A stretch of DNA of 64,000 nt from Pedobacter sp. Leaf41 (GCF_001422545.1 NZ_LMLE01000006.1:300982-364981); one strand, 5' to 3'; positions 26,401 to 34,735 are shown, counted from the stretch's first letter. Translations and numbers: made by a program. Notes: a model not told the origin generated them from the letters alone.

Positions 26401-26702
26401 AATTTAAAATAATTTCCGATTAAAAATAAGATGAAGTAAATGGGGATATTGATGAGAATGCTGTAAATAGAAATGAGTACTTCCTTTCTAAAGAATTCAT
26501 TGATGATTAATTGAATGACTAATGCAATTAGTAGTGATGTATTAATGAAAACTGAGGATATAAAAAATAGGAAACAACCCAAAAGCAAAAGTTCCGCTTT
26601 TAAGATAATCAACAACGTAAAGAGGATTATTGCTGCAATCGCAGTGAATAGTCCACACATTTTCGATAGGCTAACAATTAAAGGAGACTCAGTTCTATGC
26701 AT
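26397..26702 (-). CDS. Small membrane protein coupled to DUF4173
   Basis: A 101-residue protein with three or four predicted helices (CGLFTAIAAIILFTLLI, LLLLGCFLFFISSVFI, SLLIALVIQLII, IYSILINIPIYFILFLIGNYF). ATG 26702 is preferred over the in-frame TTG at 26735, which falls inside the palindrome at 26721-26739. It overlaps the DUF4173 gene by four bases. Function unknown; partner role with the DUF4173 protein is inferred from coupling. Confidence 0.75.
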   Translation of the reverse strand: MHRTESPLIVSLSKMCGLFTAIAAIILFTLLIILKAELLLLGCFLFFISSVFINTSLLIALVIQLIINEFFRKEVLISIYSILINIPIYFILFLIGNYFKL

Positions 26703-26720
26703 TATTTCTTTTTTTAAAAG

Positions 26721-26739
26721 TACTTTGAAATTCAAAGTA
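26721..26739. promoter_or_regulatory. Palindromic operator candidate TACTTTGAA-A-TTCAAAGTA
   Basis: A perfect 9+1+9 palindrome (CTTTG-N5-CAAAG core) stands in the 54-bp gap between the winged-helix regulator and the membrane genes. A second CTTTG-N5-CAAAG site lies at 27700-27716 over the promoter of the same cluster. Binding by the regulator is inferred from this arrangement. Confidence 0.65.
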
Positions 26740-26756
26740 TGCGTACAAAAAAATAG

Positions 26757-27053
26757 TTAAAGTTTATTAATCATTTTTTCAAGGGCATCTAAATGCGCTT
26801 TAAAAGCTTGTTTTCCCAAAATGGTAATAGAATAGGTGGTGCTGGTTTTACGCCCGATAAAACCTTTATGTACCTCAATAAATTCGGCTTGCTCTAAGGT
26901 ATTTAAATGCGATGCAAGGTTTCCATCCGTAAGTTCCAGCATTTGTTTCAAATCATTAAAGCTAATTTCATGGTTAACAATCAGCATCGACATTACGCCG
27001 AGCCGAATTCGGCTGTCGAATATTTTATTAAGATCTGCTATTGGATTCTTCAT
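26757..27053 (-). CDS. Winged-helix transcriptional regulator (ArsR/MarR-like, HTH_34 type)
   Basis: A 98-residue single-domain regulator: IFDSRIRLGVMSMLIVNHEISFNDLKQMLELTDGNLASHLNTLEQAEFIEVHKGFIGRKTSTTYSITILGKQAF. The recognition helix is around DGNLASHLNTLE and the wing around KGFIGRKTSTTYSI, typical of PF13601-like proteins. It starts one base after the stop of the upstream membrane protein, so it is co-translated with it. Two matching palindromes flank the cluster, which suggests autoregulation. Confidence 0.9.
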   Translation of the reverse strand: MKNPIADLNKIFDSRIRLGVMSMLIVNHEISFNDLKQMLELTDGNLASHLNTLEQAEFIEVHKGFIGRKTSTTYSITILGKQAFKAHLDALEKMINKL

Positions 27054-27054
27054 T

Positions 27055-27690
27055 TTATTGGCCTTTCTCGTATTTAAAATACATCACCAATCCATAAATA
27101 ATGTGAAGTACGCCGAAGCCAATTGCCCAAAATATTAACCCGTAAGCCACATAAAACATACAAATTAATCCTAAAATGATTTCCAGGAAGCCCAAATAGC
27201 GAATATCGCTATAGGTATATTTACTTGCGTTAATGAGCGACAGCCCGTAAAAAATTAGGCAAGAAGGCGCAATAATAGCATAAGTATGAGCATGATTAAT
27301 CAGCAACGCGATGATAAATAATCCTCCAGTTACCAATGGAATAGCCAAATTGGTTAACAATGATTTGGAGGTTTTGTCCCAGATTGGTAAATTATTTCGT
27401 TGACTTTTTCGATAAGTAAATAAAATCCCACCCGCTAAAGCAATTACCAATACAAAAACACCCAATTTGATTAAGTTAAATTCCAAGTCCATTTCGCCCT
27501 CTATTCCATAACTATATCCTCTTTTGTTGATGAATTTTTCAATTTCATCGTTTGCAAAGTAGGCACCCATTAAAGCTATAACTCCAGCAAATACGCCAGA
27601 TAAACCACTTAATGAAATAAATCTTGAAGATCTATCCATCATCTGTCTGATGTCTTTTAATGCGTTTAGTTGTTCCTCAGAATTACTCAT
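27055..27690 (-). CDS. Six-helix membrane protein, first gene of regulator cluster
   Basis: A 211-residue protein. A short soluble N-terminus (SEEQLNALKDIRQMMDRSSRFISL) precedes about six predicted helices: 26-46, 75-95, 115-135, 137-155, 163-182 and 184-203. The family is not named with certainty; such proteins are often found directly before a PF13601 winged-helix regulator in Bacteroidota. A promoter and a palindrome lie immediately upstream, so it heads the minus-strand operon that continues to 24817 or beyond. Confidence 0.8.
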   Translation of the reverse strand: MSNSEEQLNALKDIRQMMDRSSRFISLSGLSGVFAGVIALMGAYFANDEIEKFINKRGYSYGIEGEMDLEFNLIKLGVFVLVIALAGGILFTYRKSQRNNLPIWDKTSKSLLTNLAIPLVTGGLFIIALLINHAHTYAIIAPSCLIFYGLSLINASKYTYSDIRYLGFLEIILGLICMFYVAYGLIFWAIGFGVLHIIYGLVMYFKYEKGQ

Positions 27691-27699
27691 TTTGAAAGT

Positions 27700-27716
27700 G
27701 CTTTGTTTTTCAAAGT
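27700..27716. promoter_or_regulatory. Second operator candidate GCTTTG-TTTTT-CAAAGT
   Basis: CTTTG (27701-27705) and CAAAG (27711-27715) are inverted with a five-base spacer, the same core as the palindrome at 26721-26739. It lies 11 bases before the start of the membrane gene and overlaps the -7 box, a position suited to repression. Confidence 0.65.
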
Positions 27717-27741
27717 TAAGTAAGATTCTGATAACTGCAAA
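27711..27741 (-). promoter_or_regulatory. Promoter TTTG-N19-TAACTTTG of the regulator cluster
   Basis: On the minus strand TTTG (27741-27738) and TAACTTTG (27718-27711) are 19 bases apart, a full consensus match. The -7 box shares its TTTG with one half of the CTTTG/CAAAG palindrome. Confidence 0.8.
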
Positions 27742-27901
27742 CTTTTTTTTAATAAATTGATTTTACAGATTATTATCGGATCGATTATAAAGATTAACGA
27801 CTTACACAGATTGAAAAATAATAAAAATGTAAATGGGGTGTCATACATCAAGCCTTATGCTTACAACCTGTAACTTATCACTCACAAAGCAAAAATTTAA
27901 C

Positions 27902-27909
27902 TATTTTTA
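27902..27909 (+). promoter_or_regulatory. -7 element TATTTTTA before ABC ATPase
   Basis: TATTTTTA fits TAnnTTT with A in place of the final G and ends four bases before the ATG at 27914, the same spacing as several full matches in the window. Confidence 0.35.
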
Positions 27910-27913
27910 CGCC

Positions 27914-28564
27914 ATGCTAAAAGCCACTGGAATAAGAAAATCATACGGAAATCTGCAAATATTAAAAGGTGTTAATTTTGAGGTTCAGAAAGGGGAGATC
28001 GTAAGTATTATTGGTCCGTCTGGTGCGGGAAAAAGTACTTTACTCCATATTTTAGGTACGCTAGATAAACCTGATGATGGGAAAGTTGAGCTTAAAGGAA
28101 CCATCATAAATAAATTAAGTGGAGAATTATTAAGCGCTTTTCGCAACCAAAATATTGGTTTTGTATTTCAATTTCATCATTTATTGCCTGAATTTAGTGC
28201 ATTGGAAAATGTATGTATCCCGGCTTTTATTGCTAAAACGAATAAAAAACAAGCAGAAACCCGAGGTTTGGAATTGCTTGATTTATTTGGTTTGAAAGAT
28301 AGAGCCAATCACAAACCCAACCAATTATCGGGTGGAGAACAACAAAGGGTAGCCATTGCAAGAGCACTAATTAACAATCCATCAATTATTCTGGCTGACG
28401 AACCATCTGGAAATCTTGATTCAGAAAATGCATCAGCCTTACACCAGCTTTTTGTAACACTAAGAGATAATTTTCAGCAAACGTTTGTAATTGTAACGCA
28501 TAACGAACACCTGGCTAAAACAAGCGATCGCGTAGTAACGATGAAAGACGGTTTAATCGTATAG
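27914..28564 (+). CDS. LolD-type ABC transporter ATP-binding protein
   Basis: A 216-residue ATPase with standard motifs: Walker [11 protein letters not shown]-loop [12 protein letters not shown], signature [15 protein letters not shown], Walker [14 protein letters not shown], switch IVTHNEHLA. [10 protein letters not shown] is typical of LolD, which powers release of lipoproteins from the inner membrane to LolA. No LolC/E permease lies beside it; the FtsX permeases at the start of the window have their own ATPase. Upstream in-frame starts (from 27833) would add 27 non-conserved residues and are rejected. Confidence 0.9.
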   Translation: MLKATGIRKSYGNLQILKGVNFEVQKGEIVSIIGPSGAGKSTLLHILGTLDKPDDGKVELKGTIINKLSGELLSAFRNQNIGFVFQFHHLLPEFSALENVCIPAFIAKTNKKQAETRGLELLDLFGLKDRANHKPNQLSGGEQQRVAIARALINNPSIILADEPSGNLDSENASALHQLFVTLRDNFQQTFVIVTHNEHLAKTSDRVVTMKDGLIV

Positions 28565-28649
28565 GAAGTTGCCATCTATCAATTGCCTGTTATCTACTAC
28601 CAATTATCAATTTCCCATTCAAAACTGAATATCAAATAACATTTAAACA

Positions 28650-29129
28650 TTGAAAATATTAATTACTGGCGGAAATAATGCCAAAGCCTTAAAGTTAATG
28701 AAGGCATTTCCTAGTCATTTTGTCCTGCTAGCCGACTATGGCGATGTTCCGGGTATTGTAACTGAAAATTATGCTTTTACCTCATTGGGCAAGCTCAATC
28801 AAGATAGTATTGCACATTTATTATTGAATTTTTGCATCACTGAAGCTATCGATTGCATCATCCCGTTACACAATTATGAAGTAGAACCCCTCGCTAAATC
28901 AGCCGTTTTGTTTGGTGAATATGGCATTCAGGTGTTAACTCCACCAGCCGATTCGTTACTGAATTATATCTCGCTTGAAAAGACCAACTATGTAAACTAC
29001 GCAGTATTCATTCAAGGTGAATGTATTTTTGCTAGTAGTGCTGAAATTTTTATTAAACAGAACGAAGAACTAAACGGCGTTTTCGGCTATAACAATTCAA
29101 ACGATGATTTAAAACTCCTTACAATTTAA
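28650..29129 (+). CDS. Pre-ATP-grasp-like Rossmann-fold protein, unknown function
   Basis: A 159-residue protein starting at TTG (no ATG gives the conserved beta strand MKILITGGNNAKALKLMKAF). Segments ILITGGNNAKA, DCIIPLHNYEVEPLA and YGIQVLTPPADSLLNYISLEKTNY resemble the N-terminal domain found before ATP-grasp ligase domains (carbamoyl-phosphate-synthase-like and carboxylate-amine ligases), but the ATP-grasp catalytic part is absent. It is therefore either a truncated relative or a separate binding domain. It is the first gene of a tight operon with the HAD-like protein and the S41 peptidase. Confidence 0.65.
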   Translation: MKILITGGNNAKALKLMKAFPSHFVLLADYGDVPGIVTENYAFTSLGKLNQDSIAHLLLNFCITEAIDCIIPLHNYEVEPLAKSAVLFGEYGIQVLTPPADSLLNYISLEKTNYVNYAVFIQGECIFASSAEIFIKQNEELNGVFGYNNSNDDLKLLTI

Positions 29130-29130
29130 G

Positions 29131-29739
29131 ATGGATGCATACGAGCTAGTGAAAGATAAGCAGATCGTCATTTTTGAACTTGATAATGTGCTTTACCCTG
29201 AAAAGGATTATCTGCTTCAAGTTTATTATTTATTTGCCCAGTTTATCGAATATAGCGAGCAAAAAAATGCGCAAGCTATCTTAGCTTTCATGAGAGGTGA
29301 ATTTGAGCAATCAGGAGTAGAGGGTTTATTCGTAAAAACAGCGAAGGCTTTTGAAATTGACGCCAAATACCAATACAATTTTGATTTGCTTCATCAAAAT
29401 GCCCGACTGCCTTTAAAACTTTTATTGTTCAAAAACCTGCTAGAGTTTATGCAAGAGTTGGTCATTGAAAGAAAAAAAATATTCATCGTGACGGCTGGAA
29501 ATCCAGATCAGCAGCTTAACAAAATTAAACAAACAGAATGGAATGGACTGGAAAATTACCTAACGGTATACTTTGCAGATGAAATGGGCGTAGAGAAGAC
29601 AGAAATATTTCAGAAGATATTAAACGACAACAATTTATCGCCAAATGATGCGTTAGTTGTGGGGGCAAATAATTTTGATGAACAACAATCCAAGTTAATG
29701 AATTTGCCGTATATTGTGTCACTGGAAATTTACAAATAA
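29131..29739 (+). CDS. HAD-superfamily protein with Glu in place of the nucleophile Asp
   Basis: A 202-residue HAD-like protein. Motif I reads IVIFELDNVLYPEKDY: where active HAD hydrolases have DxDx(T/V), here the first, nucleophilic position is Glu16 and the second is Asp18. Motif II-like serine/threonine is in KIFIVTAGNPDQ, motif III lysine perhaps in GVEKTEIFQKI, and motif IV-like residues in DALVVGANNFDEQQSK. The cap is helical (residues 25-95), as in pyrimidine-5'-nucleotidase-like members. Loss of the nucleophile suggests a non-hydrolytic or altered role. It begins two bases after the upstream stop and two bases before the peptidase gene. Confidence 0.78.
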   Translation: MDAYELVKDKQIVIFELDNVLYPEKDYLLQVYYLFAQFIEYSEQKNAQAILAFMRGEFEQSGVEGLFVKTAKAFEIDAKYQYNFDLLHQNARLPLKLLLFKNLLEFMQELVIERKKIFIVTAGNPDQQLNKIKQTEWNGLENYLTVYFADEMGVEKTEIFQKILNDNNLSPNDALVVGANNFDEQQSKLMNLPYIVSLEIYK

Positions 29740-29741
29740 AT

Positions 29742-31256
29742 ATGTTTAGAAAAGTTAATGTGAAGAAGAGCATTTTGTTCTTTTTAGTTGGGTCGGCTGG
29801 TTTTTTAGCTTCTTGTAAAAAGAACAGTACTGAACCTGATTCAGATTCATCTACCCCTGTAGTAGAAAAGAATACACTGCAAACCCCAACTTCAAACCGT
29901 GATTATTTAACCCGCGATTCTATCTTTTTATATGCGAAACAAACTTACTTCTGGAATGTGGGGATGCCTGATTATGATACCTTTAATCCACGAAAGTATG
30001 CGAACGATGATCAAGTATTAGCGGCGCTTGCGGCTTTGCCAAGTACGGGTGGAAAAGATAAGTATTCGTTTATTGATAATGGTGCAGTTGCCGGGCAATT
30101 GGGCGGTGTAAGTGGCGATTATGGTTTTTCAGCAAATTACGATGCTAATAATTTATTACGCGTTAAATCTGTTTACGCTACTTCTCCTGCGGCTCTTGCC
30201 GGTTTAAAAAGAGGCTATCAAATCACCCGGGTGAATGGTAGAACAACCTTAAGAACCAGTCAAAGCGATATCGACAATTTAAACGATGGTATTTTTGGTA
30301 GTAATCCCAGTATCTCTATGACTGTTGTAAAACCTGATGGTACTTCACAAGATTTGGTAATTAACAGAGGCAGTTATAATATTAATCCTATTCTATACTC
30401 AAATACATATACTGTAGCGGCAAAAAAAATAGGTTATATTGTTTTTAACAGCTTCACCACTAATTCTGTTCCATTATTGGATGCTGCCTTTGCTAAATTT
30501 ACAACGGATGGAATCACTGAATTAGTAGTCGATTTAAGGTACAATGGCGGAGGTTCGGTTGCAACATCAGAAGCTTTTACCAATTTAATTGCTCCGGCAT
30601 CGCAGAATGGAAAAGTAATGTATACTACTTATTGGACCAAAACAATGCAGGATAAACAAGCTACTATTCTCCAGAATCAAAAATTTTATCAAACTGGTTC
30701 AGATGGGGTTAGGCGCATGTTTTCTTTTTATGATTATGATTATCAACCTACAGCTCAGGGAGGTAATTTAGAAGTTTTTGCCAAACGCGGAAGTTTGAAT
30801 GGATTAACCAGGGTTTATTTTTTGGTTGCAGGCGGAACAGCATCTGCAAGCGAGTTGTTGATTAACAACTTAAAACCGGTAATGGATGTAAAGTTAATTG
30901 GTAGAAAAACCTACGGCAAACCAGTTGGGTTTTTCTCTCTCAGAATCGATAAAAAAGACTTGTACATCCCTCAGTTTCAAACGAAGAATCAATCAGGCTT
31001 TGGCGATTATTTCGATGGAATGGCAGTAGATAAAGATGTAGTTGATGATTTGACTAAAGACTTCGGAGACCCATCAGAAAAATTATTAGCCCAGGCTTTA
31101 AATTATTCTGCAACAGGTGCATTTACCTCATATTTAAAAGAAAGCACATTAAGTAGTACTTCTGGCGTATCTAGGCAGGTAATCGATAGCAATAACGAAA
31201 AACTTGACCACGAATTTAAAGGAATGATCGAAACTCGAAAACTGAAGTTGAAATAA
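29742..31256 (+). CDS. S41-family C-terminal-processing peptidase, lipoprotein
   Basis: A 504-residue predicted lipoprotein: signal ILFFLVGSAGFLASCKK with Cys25. After a linker come an N-terminal helical cap (about 50-130), a PDZ-like domain around 135-215 (SPAALAGLKRGYQITRVNG), and the S41 protease core with IGYIVFNSFTTNS, VVDLRYNGGGSVATSEAF, the catalytic Ser in AGGTASASELLINNL and Lys in LIGRKTYGKPVG. It probably degrades or trims proteins in the periplasm or on the outer membrane. It is the last gene of the operon 28650-31256. Confidence 0.92.
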   Translation: MFRKVNVKKSILFFLVGSAGFLASCKKNSTEPDSDSSTPVVEKNTLQTPTSNRDYLTRDSIFLYAKQTYFWNVGMPDYDTFNPRKYANDDQVLAALAALPSTGGKDKYSFIDNGAVAGQLGGVSGDYGFSANYDANNLLRVKSVYATSPAALAGLKRGYQITRVNGRTTLRTSQSDIDNLNDGIFGSNPSISMTVVKPDGTSQDLVINRGSYNINPILYSNTYTVAAKKIGYIVFNSFTTNSVPLLDAAFAKFTTDGITELVVDLRYNGGGSVATSEAFTNLIAPASQNGKVMYTTYWTKTMQDKQATILQNQKFYQTGSDGVRRMFSFYDYDYQPTAQGGNLEVFAKRGSLNGLTRVYFLVAGGTASASELLINNLKPVMDVKLIGRKTYGKPVGFFSLRIDKKDLYIPQFQTKNQSGFGDYFDGMAVDKDVVDDLTKDFGDPSEKLLAQALNYSATGAFTSYLKESTLSSTSGVSRQVIDSNNEKLDHEFKGMIETRKLKLK

Positions 31257-31275
31257 CAGGAAATTAGAAATTTAG

Positions 31276-31302
31276 CCTCGATGAAAATCGAGGTTTTTTT
31301 TT
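31276..31302 (+). terminator. Terminator after S41 peptidase
   Basis: CCTCGAT-GAAA-ATCGAGG is a perfect 7-bp stem with a GAAA tetraloop followed by nine Ts. Confidence 0.95.
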
Positions 31303-31391
31303 GTTAATTATTACATAAAATGAGTGTTTGCGGTTGTTTTTCTTCGAAAAAATCAATAAGCTTGTTTAACATTAATCGTTAAAGAGAAGCT

Positions 31392-31658
31392 ATGCCAATA
31401 GAAATTGTAGAAAAAGAACATTTAAGCTATTTGAATATCATCAATGCAAAAGAAGATCATACAGAAGAACTAAAAACTAAACTTGATGAGGCTCAAAGAC
31501 TTGGGAATGAGTTCAAATCCAAAGCGGTGATTACTTTTAACACAACAATTGGCCCTAAACGCGTAGATACTACGGTTTGGGCAGTAACAGAAAAATACAT
31601 TCAGCTAAAAAATAATATTCATATCCCAATTAAAAGTTTAATTGATATTGATTTTTAG
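31392..31658 (+). CDS. Conserved hypothetical protein, 88 residues
   Basis: A small soluble protein: a short strand, a helix (about 20-42, HTEELKTKLDEAQRLGNEFKSK), then beta strands with PKRVDTTVWAVTEKYIQLKNNIHIPIKSLIDIDF. It looks like a small alpha/beta domain with a PilZ-like or SH3-like end, but no family is certain. AAAGAGAAG just upstream could be a ribosome binding site. It stands between the peptidase terminator and dprA, 57 bp before the latter. Confidence 0.7.
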   Translation: MPIEIVEKEHLSYLNIINAKEDHTEELKTKLDEAQRLGNEFKSKAVITFNTTIGPKRVDTTVWAVTEKYIQLKNNIHIPIKSLIDIDF

Positions 31659-31715
31659 GTTGTCTTTGTAAGGAAATAAATCATCCCGCATTTATTCACC
31701 TTAGCCTGAAAATTA

Positions 31716-32810
31716 ATGAGTACGCTTCATAAAATTGCTTTAACTTTCATTAAATCCATTGGTCCGGTAAATGCCAAAAATTTATTAGCCTATTGTGGCA
31801 GCGCTGAAGCTGTTTTTTCTGCTACAAAAAATCAATTGCTTCAAATTCCGGGTATTGGCGAGAAAACTGTTGAAGCAATATTGAATACTGATGCTTTGAA
31901 ACGAGCAGCTGAAGAACTAAAATTTATTGAAAAACATGGAATTGAAGTTCTTTTTTTTTCAGATGAAAATTATCCAAAACGCTTAAAAAACTGTTTTGAT
32001 TCTCCGATTTTACTTTACTTTAAAGGTAAAGCAGATTTGAATCACTCGAGAATTATTAGCGTTGTAGGTACTCGTAATGCAACTGAATATGGCAAAACTC
32101 TGTGTAAGCAGCTTTGTGAGGTTTTAGCACCATATAACGTGTTAATTGTTAGCGGGCTCGCTTATGGTATCGATGTTACCGCTCACAAAGAATGTATCGC
32201 CAATGATATTCCCACCGTTGGTGTTTTAGGGCATGGATTAGATCGATTATATCCGCAAATTCATAAACCAGTTTCTCAAAAAATGGTTTTAAACGGTGGC
32301 TTACTTTCCGAATTTCCAACATTGACAAATCCAGACAGACAAAATTTTCCACAGAGAAATAGAATTATTGCTGGCATTGCCGATGCCACTATTGTTGTTG
32401 AGGCATCCATTAAAGGTGGGGCGTTAATTACAGCAGAAATTGCAAACTCTTATAATAAAGATGTTTATGCTTTTCCAGGCAGAACAAATGATGCTTTTTC
32501 TGAAGGTTGCAACTTTTTAATTAAGACCAATCGGGCAGGGTTGATAAACAATGCAAATGATTTGATTTATTATTTAGGTTGGGATGATGAAGTGAAAGAA
32601 AAGAAGAAACAAGCGCAAACTACTTTGCAGCTCAATCTTACTGCAAATGAGCAGAAAGTTGTTGATGCTTTACAAAGCGGTCAACTTTCTATTGATGAAC
32701 TTTGTATTTCATTAGCTATTCAGCAAAGCAAATTGGCCATAGTTATTCTCACCTTAGAAATGCAAGGGATAATTGTTTCAATGCCTGGCAAGGTTTATAA
32801 GTTGGCCTAA
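31716..32810 (+). CDS. dprA: DNA processing protein DprA
   Basis: A 364-residue protein that loads RecA on single-stranded DNA during transformation. N-terminal helix-hairpin-helix region LLQIPGIGEKTVEAILN (about 42-58), central Rossmann fold with VVGTRNATEYG, VSGLAYGIDVTAHKECI, GVLGHGLDRLYPQIH, FPQRNRIIAGIADATIVVEASIKGGALITAEIA, and a C-terminal winged-helix domain (about 300-364, SIDELCISLAIQQSKLAIVILTLEMQGII). Length and all DprA signatures are normal. Confidence 0.95.
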   Translation: MSTLHKIALTFIKSIGPVNAKNLLAYCGSAEAVFSATKNQLLQIPGIGEKTVEAILNTDALKRAAEELKFIEKHGIEVLFFSDENYPKRLKNCFDSPILLYFKGKADLNHSRIISVVGTRNATEYGKTLCKQLCEVLAPYNVLIVSGLAYGIDVTAHKECIANDIPTVGVLGHGLDRLYPQIHKPVSQKMVLNGGLLSEFPTLTNPDRQNFPQRNRIIAGIADATIVVEASIKGGALITAEIANSYNKDVYAFPGRTNDAFSEGCNFLIKTNRAGLINNANDLIYYLGWDDEVKEKKKQAQTTLQLNLTANEQKVVDALQSGQLSIDELCISLAIQQSKLAIVILTLEMQGIIVSMPGKVYKLA

Positions 32811-32811
32811 G

Positions 32812-32930
32812 TTAGCCGCAGATTCACAGATTTTTACATTGGCGTCATGCTGAATCCTTTCAGCATCTTATTTATTGTAATTTATTTAGAAGTATAATTG
32901 ATTTTTAATCTGCGAATCTGTGATTAACCT
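32812..32930. repeat. TTAGCCGCAGATTCACAG palindrome with internal hairpin
   Basis: The arm TTAGCCGCAGATTCACAGATTTTT just after dprA is matched by inverted TTTTTAATCTGCGAATCTGTGATTAA near 32901-32927. Between them ATGCTGAA-TCCT-TTCAGCAT (32847-32866) is a perfect hairpin followed by a loose T-rich stretch and may end the dprA transcript. Related TCTGTG/CACAGA words occur at 39476-39600 and 48733-48752. Confidence 0.65.
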
Positions 32931-33074
32931 ATAAACAATATTGCATTTCGCCTAATAATCAATCTATAATACCTATCTTATTGATAGATTATAGAATAAA
33001 ATTTCATTAAAATGAGTTTATTAAAATTATATTTTAAATAAAATATAGTTTGTAAAATAGTTAATAGCTTTGCT

Positions 33075-33082
33075 TAATTTTG
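33075..33082 (+). promoter_or_regulatory. -7 element TAATTTTG (predicted leaderless start)
   Basis: TAATTTTG matches TAnnTTTG and ends four bases before the ATG at 33087. A TTTG at 33049-33052 is 22 bases upstream, slightly longer than the usual 18-20. Confidence 0.65.
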
Positions 33083-33086
33083 TATC

Positions 33087-34448
33087 ATGTGGTACAATAA
33101 CATATTAGAAACCATTGGTAATACGCCATTGGTGAAATTAAATACAATTACAAAAGGTGTTCCTGGAACAATTTTAGCAAAAATAGAAACTACCAATCCA
33201 GGTAATTCAATCAAAGATCGTATGGCGGTAAAAATGATTGAAGATGCAGAGAAAAGCGGTAAGTTAAAACCTGGCGGAACCATTATTGAGGGAACATCAG
33301 GAAATACAGGCATGGGCTTGGCGATGGCTGCCATTATCAAAGGCTACAAGTGTATTTTCACTACAACTGACAAACAATCTAAAGAAAAAGTAGATGCTTT
33401 ACGTGCTTTTGGTGCCGAGGTTATTGTTTGTCCAACAAATGTGGAGCCGGAAGATCCGCGTTCCTATTATTCTGTTTCGTCTCGTTTAGAGCGTGAAGTT
33501 CCTAATTCATGGAAGCCAAATCAATATGATAATTTGGCAAATACTGCCGCTCACTATGAACAAACTGGTCCGGAAATTTGGGAACAAACTGAGGGAAAAA
33601 TTACTCACCTGGTTGTTGGCGTTGGTACCGGAGGCACAATTTCTGGTACAGGTAAATATCTGAAAGAGAAAAATCCGAATATTCAGGTTTGGGGGATCGA
33701 CACTTACGGTTCAGTTTTCAAGAAATATAAGGAAACTGGAATTTTTGATAAAGATGAAATCTATCCATACATCACCGAAGGAATTGGCGAAGATTTTTTA
33801 CCAGCGAATGTAAACTTCGATGTAATTGATTTATTTGAAAAAGTAACCGATAAAGATGCCGCTTTAATGACTCGCGATATTGCCCGTAAAGAAGGTATTT
33901 TTGTTGGAAACTCTGCTGGCGCTGCAATTGGTGGGTTAATTCAATTGAAAGATAAGTTAAAACCCGAAGATGTTGTTGTGGTTATTTTTCATGACCACGG
34001 TAGCCGTTATATGGGCAAAATGTACAATGAAGATTGGTTAAGGGAACGAGGTTTTTTACATGATGAAAAACTAACAGCAAAATCAATTCTAGCTAAAAAG
34101 GAAGCAACAGAAATTGTAACCCTCGATGCAACAAAGTCTGTCTTAGAGGCGATCAATACGATTAAATCGATGAATATTTCGCAAATTCCGGTAACACAAC
34201 AAGGAATGATTGTAGGTAAAATTGCCGAAAGTGATATTTTAACTGCTTTACTTGAAAACCCGGGTTTGAAATCTGCACCGATATCAGAAATCATGACGGC
34301 AACTTTTCCTTTCGTTGATTTGAATACCTCTATTGATAAAATTTCATCGTTAATTAACAAAGAAAATTCAGCCGTTTTGGTAGAAGATGAATCAGGAAAA
34401 ATTGAAATTATTACGCAATATGATATTATAAACGCGATATCGGGGTAA
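33087..34448 (+). CDS. PLP-dependent cystathionine beta-synthase / cysteine synthase with CBS pair
   Basis: A 453-residue fold-type II PLP enzyme. The start MWYNNILETIGNTPLVKLN is conserved in the family. PLP-binding Lys43 is in NPGNSIKDRMA; the Asn/Thr pocket is EGTSGNTGMGLAMA; the phosphate-binding glycine loop is VGVGTGGTISGTGK. A C-terminal CBS-domain pair (about 335-453: LDATKSVLEAINTIKSMNISQIPV, DLNTSIDKISSLI) resembles the regulatory part of eukaryotic cystathionine beta-synthase, though no heme-binding N-terminus is present. It condenses serine or O-acetylserine with homocysteine or sulfide; which one cannot be decided here. Confidence 0.92.
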   Translation: MWYNNILETIGNTPLVKLNTITKGVPGTILAKIETTNPGNSIKDRMAVKMIEDAEKSGKLKPGGTIIEGTSGNTGMGLAMAAIIKGYKCIFTTTDKQSKEKVDALRAFGAEVIVCPTNVEPEDPRSYYSVSSRLEREVPNSWKPNQYDNLANTAAHYEQTGPEIWEQTEGKITHLVVGVGTGGTISGTGKYLKEKNPNIQVWGIDTYGSVFKKYKETGIFDKDEIYPYITEGIGEDFLPANVNFDVIDLFEKVTDKDAALMTRDIARKEGIFVGNSAGAAIGGLIQLKDKLKPEDVVVVIFHDHGSRYMGKMYNEDWLRERGFLHDEKLTAKSILAKKEATEIVTLDATKSVLEAINTIKSMNISQIPVTQQGMIVGKIAESDILTALLENPGLKSAPISEIMTATFPFVDLNTSIDKISSLINKENSAVLVEDESGKIEIITQYDIINAISG

Positions 34449-34459
34449 GGATATTTGTT

Positions 34460-34510
34460 GAGGAGTAGTAAATAGAGAATAGGAAATAGGGAATGGAGAA
34501 TAGGGAATAG
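34460..34510. repeat. GAATAGGGAATAG purine-rich repeat
   Basis: A run of related words (AAATAGAGAATAGGAAATAGGGAATGGAGAATAGGGAATAG) follows the CBS-type gene. A similar, more diverged stretch (GGAATAGGGAATTGAAAATGGAGAATTG) occurs at 41991-42025. It has no coding sense. Confidence 0.6.
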
Positions 34511-34554
34511 ATGATGGAAGGGGTTTGCTATTCATTCGAATAGTTTTGAGTCGG

Positions 34555-34582
34555 TCGTCATTGCGAGGTACAAAGCAATCTT
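34555..34582. repeat. REP-like half-site TCGTCATTGCGAGG...AAAGCAATCTT
   Basis: Same family as 19227-19253, here as a single arm before the terminator. Confidence 0.65.
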
Positions 34583-34642
34583 AATGCTTTGGGTGATCAA
34601 CTAGCGGCCGATATATTGCTTGTTACGTGAACGAGAAGTCAC

Positions 34643-34679
34643 AAAAAAACGCCCGGGTAATTATTACGCGGGCGTTTTT
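34643..34679. terminator. Bidirectional terminator between the CBS-type gene and murA
   Basis: AAAAACGCCCG...CGGGCGTTTTT forms an 11-bp outer stem, with an inner GTAA/TTAC extension; A-run on the left and T-run on the right allow use by both convergent genes. Confidence 0.9.
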
Positions 34680-34735
34680 GCATGATGCTATTTATCTTTA
34701 GTCTATCAGCATTAATCTTTCAACGCTAAAAACCT

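Noticed and set aside
26703..26735. TTG start at 26735 for the small membrane protein
   Set aside because: It lies inside the palindrome at 26721-26739; the ATG at 26702 gives a normal protein coupled to the next gene.
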